Notes: generated from the letters alone by a model not told the origin. A DNA stretch of 17,245 nucleotides from an uncultured Clostridia bacterium (GCA_946615525.1 CAMOHW010000003.1:1-17245), one strand, 5' to 3'; shown: positions 1 to 6,533, counted from the stretch's first letter. Numbers and translations: made by a program.

Positions 1-1
1 C

Positions 2-940
2 CCCATGCTCAGCGGTTCGGGTTGCGGTGTTCCCGGCAGTATGGCCTCCCGGACCATTGAAAACGAACGCGACCGCCGCATGACCATTATGACCACCACC
101 TTTATCCCCTGCGGCGCAAAGCTCCCCATCATTGCCCTAATTGCAACGGCGCTCTTCCACGGCGCTTGGTGGGTTGCACCGACCGCCTACTTCATTGGCA
201 TTGCGGCAATCATTGTTTCGGGCATCATGCTCAAAAAGACCAAGCTCTTTGCCGGCGATCCCGCCCCCTTCGTCATGGAGCTTCCGGCTTACCACTGGCC
301 GACCTTCAGCAACGTGATGCGTTCCATGTGGGAGCGCGGCTGGTCCTTTATTAAAAAGGCAGGAACCATCATTCTCCTGGCTTCCATCGTCATTTGGCTG
401 GGTTCTACACTGGGCTGGCAGGAAGGCGCCTTTACTTGGAGCGCTGAAATGGAGCTTGCCGACAGCATTCTCGGCAAGATTGGGCTCGGTCTGAAATGGA
501 TCTTCTACCCGCTCGGCTTCGGCTCGGGTGAGATGGGCATTGCGGCAACCATTGCAACCATCATGGGTCTTGTTGCAAAAGAAGAAGTGGTTGGCGTGTT
601 CGGCGTTCTGGACTTTGTTGGCATCGGCCGGCTGGCTGGGTTCTCCTTCCTGGTGTTCAACCTGCTCTGCGCTCCCTGCTTTGCCGCCATCGGCGCCATC
701 CGCCGCGAGATGAACAACGCAAAATGGACCTGGTTTGCCATTGGCTATCAATGCGCGCTGGCTTATGCCGTCTCCTTGATGATCTACCAGTTCGGCGCGC
801 TCTTCTCGGGTGGCTTCAAGCCCTGGAACATCCCCTTCTTCATTGCCGCGCTGGCACTCCTGGGCGGAATGATCTATATGCTGTTCATTAAGAAATATCA
901 CGAGTCCAACAAACTGACGGTCAACGTCAAAGCAAAATAA
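2..940 (+). CDS. feoB: Ferrous iron transport protein B, C-terminal half (5' end outside window)
   Basis: This is the membrane permease half of FeoB, the GTP-driven Fe(II) importer of the cytoplasmic membrane. The frame is open from the left edge, so the GTPase domain and true start lie upstream; the ATG at 5 is internal. Seen near the start is the conserved Gate stretch GSGCGVPG followed by RTIENERDRR and FIPCGAKLP. Further on are several hydrophobic segments, and a second Gate-like stretch FNLLCAPCFAAIGAIRREM near residues 218-236 of the visible part. The cysteines in these stretches are characteristic of the family. About 312 residues are visible of a protein usually 650-800 long. The tail (KKYHESNK...) is soluble. 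A Cys-rich membrane protein follows 27 nt downstream, as in many Firmicute feo operons. Identification is secure; iron specificity is from family knowledge. Confidence 0.96.
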   Translation, partial: PMLSGSGCGVPGSMASRTIENERDRRMTIMTTTFIPCGAKLPIIALIATALFHGAWWVAPTAYFIGIAAIIVSGIMLKKTKLFAGDPAPFVMELPAYHWPTFSNVMRSMWERGWSFIKKAGTIILLASIVIWLGSTLGWQEGAFTWSAEMELADSILGKIGLGLKWIFYPLGFGSGEMGIAATIATIMGLVAKEEVVGVFGVLDFVGIGRLAGFSFLVFNLLCAPCFAAIGAIRREMNNAKWTWFAIGYQCALAYAVSLMIYQFGALFSGGFKPWNIPFFIAALALLGGMIYMLFIKKYHESNKLTVNVKAK

Positions 941-967
941 AACAAAATGAGAGGAGGATTTTCCCCT

Positions 968-1150
968 ATGTTATCCTGGCTTGGTCAAAATATCGGCTGG
1001 ATGCTGGTGCTGCTCGGCCTTGTTGCCGCGGTTGCGGCGGTTGTCGTCGGTCTTATCCGCGCACGGAAAGCAGGAAAATCCTCCTGCTCCGGTTGCGCCG
1101 GCTGTGCCGGCTGCGCATACGCAAAGAATTGTCCTTCGAATAGGAAATAG
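968..1150 (+). CDS. FeoB-associated Cys-rich membrane protein
   Basis: A 60-residue protein with one N-terminal membrane segment (about residues 9-30), a short basic stretch (RARKAGK) and a cysteine cluster with spacing CX2CX2CX2CX5C (Cys40, 43, 46, 49, 55). This is the layout of the small FeoB-associated Cys-rich proteins that follow feoB in Firmicutes, thought to assist iron uptake, perhaps by handling metal at the inner face. An in-frame ATG at 947 would add seven residues, but the GAGGAGG at 951-957 lies inside that extension and is well placed for the ATG at 968, so 968 is chosen. The gene is probably co-transcribed with feoB. A long palindrome begins 6 nt after its stop. The biochemical role of the family is not firmly established. 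Confidence 0.88.
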   Translation: MLSWLGQNIGWMLVLLGLVAAVAAVVVGLIRARKAGKSSCSGCAGCAGCAYAKNCPSNRK

Positions 1151-1156
1151 GAAGGT

Positions 1157-1230
1157 CGCGAGGGGGAGGAACCATTTTTGCAAAAATGGTTCCTCCCCCT
1201 CGCGCTCCCTCTCTTCTAAAAAAACTTTGA
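1157..1230 (+). repeat. Palindromic intergenic repeat, copy A
   Basis: Positions 1157-1204 form a perfect 48-bp palindrome: a 24-nt arm beginning CGCGAGGGGGAGGAACC, with the centre between 1180 and 1181. A pyrimidine-rich then A-rich tail follows (CTCCCTCTCTTCT, then AAAAAAACTTT), ending at about 1230, next to the ribosome binding site of the HMA gene. The same hairpin plus tail recurs on the opposite strand at 1587-1665. As RNA it would fold into a very stable hairpin between the Cys-rich gene and the HMA gene. No U-run follows, so it is not a standard terminator. It looks like a REP- or MITE-type dispersed element. Confidence 0.8.
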
Positions 1231-1245
1231 GAAAAGAGGATTTTT

Positions 1246-1530
1246 ATGATTCAAACAACGGTTGGAATTGACGGCATGATGTGCGGGATGTGCGAAGCGC
1301 ACATCAACGATTGCATTCGCGCAAACTTTCCGGTCAAAAGTGTGACATCCTCCCGCAAAAAAGGCGAGGCGGTCATTCTTTCGGAACAGGCGCTTGAAGT
1401 TGCCCGCCTGCGCGAGGTGATTGACAAGACCGGATATGTTGTAACCTCGGTGCAAAGCGAGGAATACCAAAAAAAGAAGGGCTTTTTTGTCCGCTTTTTT
1501 GAAAAAAAGCGGGGCAAAAAACTTCCATAA
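1246..1530 (+). CDS. Small heavy-metal-associated (HMA) domain protein
   Basis: A 94-residue cytoplasmic protein with an HMA fold (residues 1-70). It carries the metal-binding motif GMMCGMCEAHIND (Cys13 and Cys16), corresponding to the MXCXXC loop of copper chaperones and P-type ATPase metal-binding domains, followed by an ATGY-like KTGYVV at 61-66. Such proteins bind Cu(I) or a similar soft metal. The C-terminus (about 74-94) is an unusual basic and aromatic tail, KKKGFFVRFFEKKRGKK, that could touch membrane or nucleic acid (inference). AAGAGG about 8 nt upstream supports the start. Similar small HMA proteins sit near feo genes in Clostridia. Here the gene lies between two inverted copies of a palindromic repeat, so co-transcription with feoB is uncertain. 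Confidence 0.87.
   Translation: MIQTTVGIDGMMCGMCEAHINDCIRANFPVKSVTSSRKKGEAVILSEQALEVARLREVIDKTGYVVTSVQSEEYQKKKGFFVRFFEKKRGKKLP
1481..1522. other. Imperfect inverted repeat inside the 3' end of the HMA gene
   Basis: The arms TTTTTTGTCCGCTTTTTT and AAAAAAGCGGGGCAAAAAA can pair with one bulge. The structure lies within the last 17 codons and encodes the basic/aromatic tail of the HMA protein. It has T-runs on the 5' side and A-runs on the 3' side, so in the + direction it does not end with the U-run of an intrinsic terminator. It may still protect the mRNA end or pause polymerase. Confidence 0.45.
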
Positions 1531-1586
1531 ACGAATCAGTTTTCAAAACTCACTTGACAACATTTTGTAAGTCGAATCATCCTTAC

Positions 1587-1665
1587 CCAAAAGTTTTTTG
1601 GAGTGGGAGAGAGCGCGAGAGGGGGAGAACCACTTTTTTCAAAAAGGGTTCTCCCCCCTCTCGCG
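1587..1665 (-). repeat. Palindromic intergenic repeat, copy B (inverted relative to copy A)
   Basis: Read on the - strand from 1665, this begins with an imperfect palindrome (1614-1665, arms CGCGAGAGGGGGAGAACC and its complement with one extra base and a mismatched centre). It continues into a tail CTCTCTCCCACTCC then AAAAAACTTTTGG, matching the hairpin-plus-tail order of the copy at 1157-1230. The tail itself can fold as CCAAAA-AAC-TTTTGG. It lies between the convergent HMA gene and acyl-CoA ligase-like gene, 22 nt beyond the latter's stop. The rest of the 1531-1687 gap holds only a TTGACA at 1554-1559 without a convincing -10. Confidence 0.75.
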
Positions 1666-1687
1666 GCCTATCTTCCTCCCTCTCTCT

Positions 1688-3319
1688 TTACCTCACCAGT
1701 CTCCCAGACGGGGTGCGCGGAAGCGGAGAAGAAGAGACGGAAAAGCGTTTGATGCGTTTGAAAGCGGGCAGGATGCGGTTGAGTTCATCGATGGCGGCAC
1801 GGACCTCAATGGACGCGTGCTGTTTGAGGTTGCCGTCATAAACGGCAAGCAATGCGCCCTTATCGGGATAGATCGTTGCCTCCACATGAACGCCCTCGGC
1901 GGAGTGATCCGGCACCACGCGGACGAGCGACCCGGCAACAAACTTGTTTTCGTTGAGCAGGGCCTCGATCTCCTCGGGATAAATGCGCTTGCCCGAACCG
2001 GTAATGACCAGGTTCTTCTTGCGCCCGATGACGCGCAAAAATCCGTCGGCGTCAAAAAATCCGAGGTCGCCGGTATAGAACCAACCGTTTTTCAGGACGG
2101 CTTTGGTGGATTCGGGATCGTCAAAGTAGCCCAGCATAATATGCTTTCCCTTGCAACGGATCTCGCCCAACCCCTCCTCGTTCATATCATAGATGTCCAG
2201 CACCGTTCCCGGCAGGGGAAGCCCTGCGGACGCGGCACGGTGAAAACGGTCGCGGTTGATGGCGGTAACGGGAGAACACTCCACAATGGAATAGGACTGG
2301 ATGGCAAGAATGCCAAAATTGCGGAAACCGCGCAAAACAGCGGGGTCGGCAGGGGCTCCTGTAGTCAGAATCAGGCGCAAATGCCCGCCGAAGCTCTTAT
2401 GCACAAAGGAGAACGCGCGGCGCTTTGCGGCAAGGGCGGCGCTCTGCGGCAGAATAGCGTTGGTCACGCGGATCATGTTCTTGACATGGTTCTCCAACCC
2501 TTGGCGGCGAATGCCTGCCTTGACCTTTTGATACATGACCTCGGCAAGGTAGGGCACGCAGTTGAGGATGGTGGGGTGGTATTCCTTCATCTCCCGGGTC
2601 AGGTAGCGCAGTCCTTCGGAGAAGGCGATCTGCGCGCCCGAAAGGAGCGGCACCAGAATGCCGCAGGTCATCTCATAGGCGTGGTGGATGGGCAGAATGG
2701 AGAGAAAGATATCGTCCTGCCGCACCTCAATCATCTTGCAGACCGCGGCGGCATCAAACGCCAGGTTGCGGTGGGAAAGCATAACCCCACGGCAAGCGTC
2801 GGCGGTGAAAAAGACAGCGGCAACCAGGTCGGGGTCGGGCAGCGGCGCGGCGCTCGGGTCGGGCACCAGTTCGCTCCCCTCGGCTACAAGATCGTCCAGA
2901 TCGGCAAAGGAAAAGCGGCGAATCGACTTTGGCAGACGATCGGCTTTGGGCAAAAAGTCGGGTGCAAAAATAGCCGCCTGCGCCTCGGTGCGCTTTGCAA
3001 GCGCTTCCAGCGCGTCGGCGTCGGTGGCGCGATCCACCGGAATGGCGCAGCAACCGGCTACCGCAACCGCCAAAAAGGAACGGACAAAATCATACGAGTT
3101 CTGCCCGGCGATCAACACCCGCGCACCGGTAAGCCCCCGCGTAGAAAGGGCGGCGGCAAGCGCAAAAACATCGGTCCCCAGTTGCGCATAGGTATAGGAA
3201 ACGGTAATGCCGTCCCGCTTTTCGGAAAACGCCGTGCGGTTGCCAAATGTCGCGGCGCTTTGCAAAACCAGAGAGGCAAGGTTTTCACATTCGTTGACCG
3301 GATAATTTTGATATGCCAC
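1688..3319 (-). CDS. Acyl-CoA ligase-like AMP-forming enzyme with altered catalytic motifs
   Basis: A 543-residue member of the ANL (adenylate-forming) superfamily, closest in motif pattern to long-chain fatty acyl-CoA ligases, which activate a fatty acid with ATP and pass it to CoA. Seen: LSILPIHHAYEMTCG (206-220), ILTTGAP (317-323), an A5-like YSIVECSPV (343-351), an intact A7/A8 stretch YTGDLGFFDADGF to GRKKNLVITGSGKRIYPEEIE (415-452), and the C-terminal lid to RTPSGRLVR. Two hallmarks are abnormal. The P-loop, normally TSGTTGxxKGVMLSH, reads TADACRGVMLSH (172-183), about three residues shorter and without its glycines. The A10 lysine is Arg540. The start is GTG with GAAGG about 9 nt upstream. 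Monocistronic, with its own promoter. It may have reduced, altered or no ligase activity. Confidence 0.85.
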   Translation of the reverse strand: MAYQNYPVNECENLASLVLQSAATFGNRTAFSEKRDGITVSYTYAQLGTDVFALAAALSTRGLTGARVLIAGQNSYDFVRSFLAVAVAGCCAIPVDRATDADALEALAKRTEAQAAIFAPDFLPKADRLPKSIRRFSFADLDDLVAEGSELVPDPSAAPLPDPDLVAAVFFTADACRGVMLSHRNLAFDAAAVCKMIEVRQDDIFLSILPIHHAYEMTCGILVPLLSGAQIAFSEGLRYLTREMKEYHPTILNCVPYLAEVMYQKVKAGIRRQGLENHVKNMIRVTNAILPQSAALAAKRRAFSFVHKSFGGHLRLILTTGAPADPAVLRGFRNFGILAIQSYSIVECSPVTAINRDRFHRAASAGLPLPGTVLDIYDMNEEGLGEIRCKGKHIMLGYFDDPESTKAVLKNGWFYTGDLGFFDADGFLRVIGRKKNLVITGSGKRIYPEEIEALLNENKFVAGSLVRVVPDHSAEGVHVEATIYPDKGALLAVYDGNLKQHASIEVRAAIDELNRILPAFKRIKRFSVSSSPLPRTPSGRLVR

Positions 3320-3369
3320 TTTGATTGCACCTTCTTTCGTTTCAAATGGAATAGAAACTTTCTACCTTT

Positions 3370-3398
3370 ATTTTACCATATTTTTGGCAAAAAAACAA
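3370..3398 (-). promoter_or_regulatory. Probable sigma-A promoter for the acyl-CoA ligase-like gene
   Basis: On the - strand a -35-like TTGTTT (3393-3398) and -10 TAAAAT (3370-3375) are separated by 17 nt, about 50 nt upstream of the GTG start at 3319. The -35 is imperfect, but the region is AT-rich and no other candidate is better. Confidence 0.5.
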
Positions 3399-3444
3399 GT
3401 TTTTTTCATCTTTTCAAAAAAAGAGGAAGAAAGAGGCCCGGCGG

Positions 3445-3473
3445 TTGACTTTTTTCCTGTTTTGTGGTAAAAT
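3445..3473 (+). promoter_or_regulatory. Sigma-A promoter for the RNHCP-YggT-nadE operon
   Basis: TTGACT (-35, 3445-3450) and TAAAAT (-10, 3468-3473) lie exactly 17 nt apart, 36 nt before the ATG at 3510. It is a near-consensus vegetative promoter and implies a leader of roughly 30 nt with no room for a riboswitch. It diverges from the promoter at 3370-3398. Confidence 0.7.
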
Positions 3474-3509
3474 AAAAAAAGGATTTTACCACGGGAAAGG
3501 AAGCCGCAA

Positions 3510-3839
3510 ATGGAGCAGAAACGATTTGTAAAAAACGACAGCGGATTTGTCTGCGCGCATTGCGGCAAACGGGTGGAGCCGCTGGGCTACACCTCGCGCA
3601 ACCATTGCCCGTTCTGCCTTTGGTCGCTCCATGTGGACATCAACCCCGGCGACCGCGCGGCGGAATGCGGCGGGGAGATGGAACCGATCCGCGTTGCGCC
3701 CGACGCACGCCGCGGCTATGTGATCTATCACCGGTGCCGAAAATGCGGCGCCGAAAGCTGCTGCCGCGCCGCACACGAGGCAAAAGTTCAGCCGGATAAT
3801 CTCTCGTTGCTCATTCGCCTGACCGCCGGCAAATTGTAA
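3510..3839 (+). CDS. RNHCP domain zinc-ribbon protein
   Basis: A 109-residue protein matching the RNHCP family, named for its signature. Seen: CAHCG (15-19), RNHCPFCLWSLHVD (30-43) and a third cysteine pair CRKCG (76-80). Together these could bind one or two zinc ions as ribbons. The family function is unknown; it is common in Firmicutes and Actinobacteria, usually as a small soluble protein. AAGGA about 10 nt upstream supports the start, just after a clear promoter. It is first in a three-gene operon with a YggT protein (37 nt gap) and nadE, and nothing in that context defines its role. Family assignment is firm, function open. Confidence 0.9.
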   Translation: MEQKRFVKNDSGFVCAHCGKRVEPLGYTSRNHCPFCLWSLHVDINPGDRAAECGGEMEPIRVAPDARRGYVIYHRCRKCGAESCCRAAHEAKVQPDNLSLLIRLTAGKL

Positions 3840-3876
3840 GCCGTTCCCTGCCATTTTTTTGAGAAAGGAGCCGCAA

Positions 3877-4155
3877 ATGGAGCTGTTCCACGCCATCTTA
3901 TACCATACGCTTTCGGCAATGCTGACTCTTTTTTGGTTGGCTCTTTTCTTGCGCGCCATCCTCTCCTGGTTCGACCCCACCGGTGAGGGTTGGTTTTCCA
4001 ATTTGCTTTATATGATCACCGAGCCGCTCATTCACCCCATTCGCGTTCTGTTTGAAAAGAAAAACTGGTTCCAGGGAACGCCCCTGGATGTTCCCTTTTT
4101 CGTCCTGGTCATTCTTGTTGCAATTTTGCGCGGTCTTTTGACCTTTTTCCGCTGA
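3877..4155 (+). CDS. YggT family membrane protein
   Basis: A 92-residue integral membrane protein with two hydrophobic segments (about 8-31 and 72-91) and the family motifs RAILSWF (26-32) and TEPLIHPIR (48-56). YggT proteins are linked in other bacteria to cell division, osmotic tolerance and placement of membrane complexes; the mechanism is not settled. AAGGAG at 3865-3870 fits the ATG at 3877. A TTG six codons earlier (3859) lies upstream of that site and is rejected. It sits 23 nt upstream of nadE, with which it is probably co-transcribed. In many Firmicutes YggT sits near sepF/divIVA; here it does not. Confidence 0.88.
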   Translation: MELFHAILYHTLSAMLTLFWLALFLRAILSWFDPTGEGWFSNLLYMITEPLIHPIRVLFEKKNWFQGTPLDVPFFVLVILVAILRGLLTFFR

Positions 4156-4178
4156 TCATTTGAAAAGGAGATGTAAAA

Positions 4179-4919
4179 ATGCCTGCTTTCAATGCCAAAG
4201 AAACGCTTGCCCGCCTGGTAGAGTGGGTGCGCACCTATTTTTGCGAGAACGCCGCGCCGGACGCCAAAGCCGTCATCGGTATTTCGGGCGGCAAGGATAG
4301 TTCGGTCGCCGCCGCGGTTTGCGCCCGCGCTCTGGGCACCGACCGCGTTCTGGGCGTTTTGATGCCGCAGGGCGAGCAATCGGATATTTCGTATAGCCAT
4401 CTCTTGGTCAAAACGCTGGGCATTCCTTCGCTTACCGTGAACATCGGCTCCACCGTGGACGCCTTTTTTGCGGAGTTTCAAAAGCACATGGAGCCCTCAC
4501 GCCAGGCAAAGGTCAACACACCGGCGCGCGTTCGCATGACCACGCTCTATGCCGTTGCCGCCTGCGTTGGCGGCAGGGTGGTGAATACCTGCAACCTCTC
4601 GGAGGACTGGGTAGGCTACTCCACCAAATTCGGCGACGCCGCCGGCGATTTTTCGCCGCTCTCCTCGCTCACCGTGCGCGAGGTCAAACAAATTGGCAGA
4701 GAGCTGGGGCTTCCCGAAGAGCTGATTGAAAAAGCCCCCTCGGACGGGCTTTCGGGCAAAACCGACGAGGACAACCTCGGCTTTTCCTACGCCGACCTGG
4801 ACCACTACATTCGCGGCGAGGACGACCTTTCGGACAAACCCGACATCAAGGCAAAAATCGACCGTCTGCACGCCGCCAACCTACATAAACTTTTACCTAT
4901 GCCGAAGTTTGAACTGTAA
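4179..4919 (+). CDS. nadE: Ammonia-dependent NAD+ synthase
   Basis: A 246-residue NAD+ synthetase catalysing the last step of NAD+ formation: nicotinic acid adenine dinucleotide + ATP + NH3 to NAD+. Seen: the PP-loop SGGKDSS (36-42) that binds pyrophosphate, TCNLSEDWVGYSTKFGD (137-153) and KAPSDGLSGKTDEDNLGFSY (185-204), all typical of the catalytic domain. There is no N-terminal nitrilase/glutaminase domain, so free ammonia is the expected nitrogen donor. Length is normal for the short form. AAGGAG upstream of the ATG supports the start. It is the last gene of its operon, ending 8 nt before a strong hairpin terminator. Confidence 0.95.
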   Translation: MPAFNAKETLARLVEWVRTYFCENAAPDAKAVIGISGGKDSSVAAAVCARALGTDRVLGVLMPQGEQSDISYSHLLVKTLGIPSLTVNIGSTVDAFFAEFQKHMEPSRQAKVNTPARVRMTTLYAVAACVGGRVVNTCNLSEDWVGYSTKFGDAAGDFSPLSSLTVREVKQIGRELGLPEELIEKAPSDGLSGKTDEDNLGFSYADLDHYIRGEDDLSDKPDIKAKIDRLHAANLHKLLPMPKFEL

Positions 4920-4927
4920 ACCAATAG

Positions 4928-4971
4928 AAAAATCCCGTCTGCAGAAACCTTGTAGCAGACGGGATTTTTTT
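4928..4971. terminator. Bidirectional intrinsic terminator between nadE and the polysaccharide operon
   Basis: A 15-bp perfect stem (AAAAATCCCGTCTGC / GCAGACGGGATTTTT) with a 12-nt loop, followed by a T-run on both strands. It lies between the convergent stop codons of nadE (4919) and the flippase (4980), so it can end both transcripts. Confidence 0.93.
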
Positions 4972-4979
4972 GCCGATTT

Positions 4980-6533
4980 TCAATTTTCTTTCTTTTTGCG
5001 TCTTTTCGATTGAATATAGCGAAGAATGTTTTTGCACTCGGGCAGATTGAAGAGCGACTGCAACAGAAGAAACAGCGGAAGGACAACCACCGAGATGACC
5101 ACCGCATAGAGGAAAAATTGCAGATAGGAACCCATCTCCATTGGCACCAGCCGGCTGACCAGATAGATCAGCAAAAAGGAAAGGACATTGGACGCCATGC
5201 ACCAAAACGGTTTCCACGCCTTGCGGTGCAAAATGCGGGTATTGGCATAAATGTTCATGTCAACGGTGCGGTAAAGCATAGCTGCAATGGTGCCGATCAG
5301 GGCGCCGTAAAGACCGCCGATGTTCCCGAAAAAGTGCTTCATAACCAAAATAGCAACAATGGAAACCACTATATTGATGACCGTTTCGGCAACGGCGCGC
5401 CACTGCGTCTTTTTGAAATGCCCTGCCACATCAATGGTGCGCATCATGGCTTCCCTGCCCACCGTTAAGATCTCAATGGAGATATACAGCCAGGGCAACA
5501 CCGTATAAACATACTCAATATCCATATTTGCGGTATAGAGCCGCACAAAGGGGATGAGCAACAAAAACATGACGGTGTAAAGTCCGAACGCCACTGCCGA
5601 GTAGTAAACATTGAAGGTATCGATCAACTTACGGTATTGCGGCTTGTCGGGGTCTTCTTCGGTGTTGAACCGCTGCCCGAAGATAAAGTTCAAACTGTCC
5701 CCGAAGGTTGCAACAATGGAATTGACCATGCTGACCACCATCTTGTAGATGGTATAAATGCTGACGGTCTTCAAATCGCACAAAAAGGTCAGCAGCAGAA
5801 CATCAACATTTTGGAAGATGAGCCCCGCAACCTTATGCACCAGGACCGAGTTCTTTTGCGCCACGCAGGAGTAGTCCGGTTTTTGACGGAAAGAGAGCCA
5901 GGGATATTTCTTTCTTGCGATCAGATAATAAATAAAGGTAAACAAAAGGTTGACCGACAAAAAGCCGAGCTGGACAAAAATGATGTTGACGCGCAGACTG
6001 ATCAGAACGATCTTTGCCGCCGAAGAAGCCACATAGATCAGTGTGGAAAGAATGGACACCAAAAATTCGTCGCCCTCCGCGCTGATGATCAGTTTCAACT
6101 TGCTCAGGTAGAAAAAGTTGATGCCGGTAAGCGCGCCCGAAACCAAGATATACAGAACGACCTGATACCACGGGATGCCCTCCACCGGAACGATGGCGGC
6201 ATAAATGCCCGAAACAACCGCCAGAATGGCAAAGTAGATCAGCCCGATCTTATTGTAGTAATGGGAAACGGCAGAGATAAAAGCGTTTTCCCGGTCGCGG
6301 TCTTTTCTTGCCGCCGGCGCGAACATGGATTGCAATGCCGAGGCGCCAATTCCCGCTTCCAGCAAGGCAATATAGGAAAAGATCTGGGTGACCGATGCCT
6401 GCAAACCGTTTACGGTAGAACCGTAATTGGTAATGAACAGTTTGGGCAGGATCAGACCGACCGCAATGGTCACAACCTTATAGAAAATGGATAAAGAGAT
6501 GTTGAAGATCCCTTTTTTGCCTGCTTTTAACAT
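4980..6533 (-). CDS. Wzx-like polysaccharide flippase (MOP superfamily)
   Basis: A 517-residue integral membrane protein with about 12-14 hydrophobic segments spread over its whole length and a highly basic C-terminus (QSKRRKKKEN). The N-terminal pattern NISLSIFYKVVTIAVGLILP, then LLEAGIGASALQSMF, is that of Firmicute polysaccharide biosynthesis proteins in the MOP exporter superfamily, which flip undecaprenyl-diphosphate-linked repeat units to the outer face. It starts at ATG 6533 with GGTGG about 7 nt upstream, a modest site. It is the last gene of the operon, 20 nt after a GT4 gene and just ahead of a terminator. No interrupted frame is seen. Substrate cannot be read from sequence. Confidence 0.9.
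   Translation of the reverse strand: MLKAGKKGIFNISLSIFYKVVTIAVGLILPKLFITNYGSTVNGLQASVTQIFSYIALLEAGIGASALQSMFAPAARKDRDRENAFISAVSHYYNKIGLIYFAILAVVSGIYAAIVPVEGIPWYQVVLYILVSGALTGINFFYLSKLKLIISAEGDEFLVSILSTLIYVASSAAKIVLISLRVNIIFVQLGFLSVNLLFTFIYYLIARKKYPWLSFRQKPDYSCVAQKNSVLVHKVAGLIFQNVDVLLLTFLCDLKTVSIYTIYKMVVSMVNSIVATFGDSLNFIFGQRFNTEEDPDKPQYRKLIDTFNVYYSAVAFGLYTVMFLLLIPFVRLYTANMDIEYVYTVLPWLYISIEILTVGREAMMRTIDVAGHFKKTQWRAVAETVINIVVSIVAILVMKHFFGNIGGLYGALIGTIAAMLYRTVDMNIYANTRILHRKAWKPFWCMASNVLSFLLIYLVSRLVPMEMGSYLQFFLYAVVISVVVLPLFLLLQSLFNLPECKNILRYIQSKRRKKKEN

Noticed and set aside
947..967. Earlier ATG start for the FeoB-associated Cys-rich protein
   Set aside because: The GAGGAGG ribosome site lies inside this extension and matches the start at 968.
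1157..1204. Copy A hairpin as the intrinsic terminator of the feo operon
   Set aside because: A very strong stem but no U-run after it, and it has a relative with the same tail elsewhere. It is better described as a repeat, though it may still reduce read-through.
1554..1582. Perfect TTGACA (-35) at 1554-1559
   Set aside because: No acceptable -10 lies 16-18 nt downstream (sequence around 1576-1583 is ATCATCCT), and no + strand gene follows.
172..3319. Treating the acyl-CoA ligase-like gene as a pseudogene
   Set aside because: The frame is complete with a start, ribosome site, promoter and well-kept A5, A7 and A8 motifs; only two motifs are altered. The interval given extends left of the gene only for context; the gene itself is 1688-3319.
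1598..3448. Long open reading frame (over 600 codons) on the + strand opposite the acyl-CoA ligase-like gene
   Set aside because: It has no family motifs and a Gly/Arg/His-rich composition typical of an antisense shadow, and it covers the promoter region and the repeat. The - strand frame shows clear ANL motifs.
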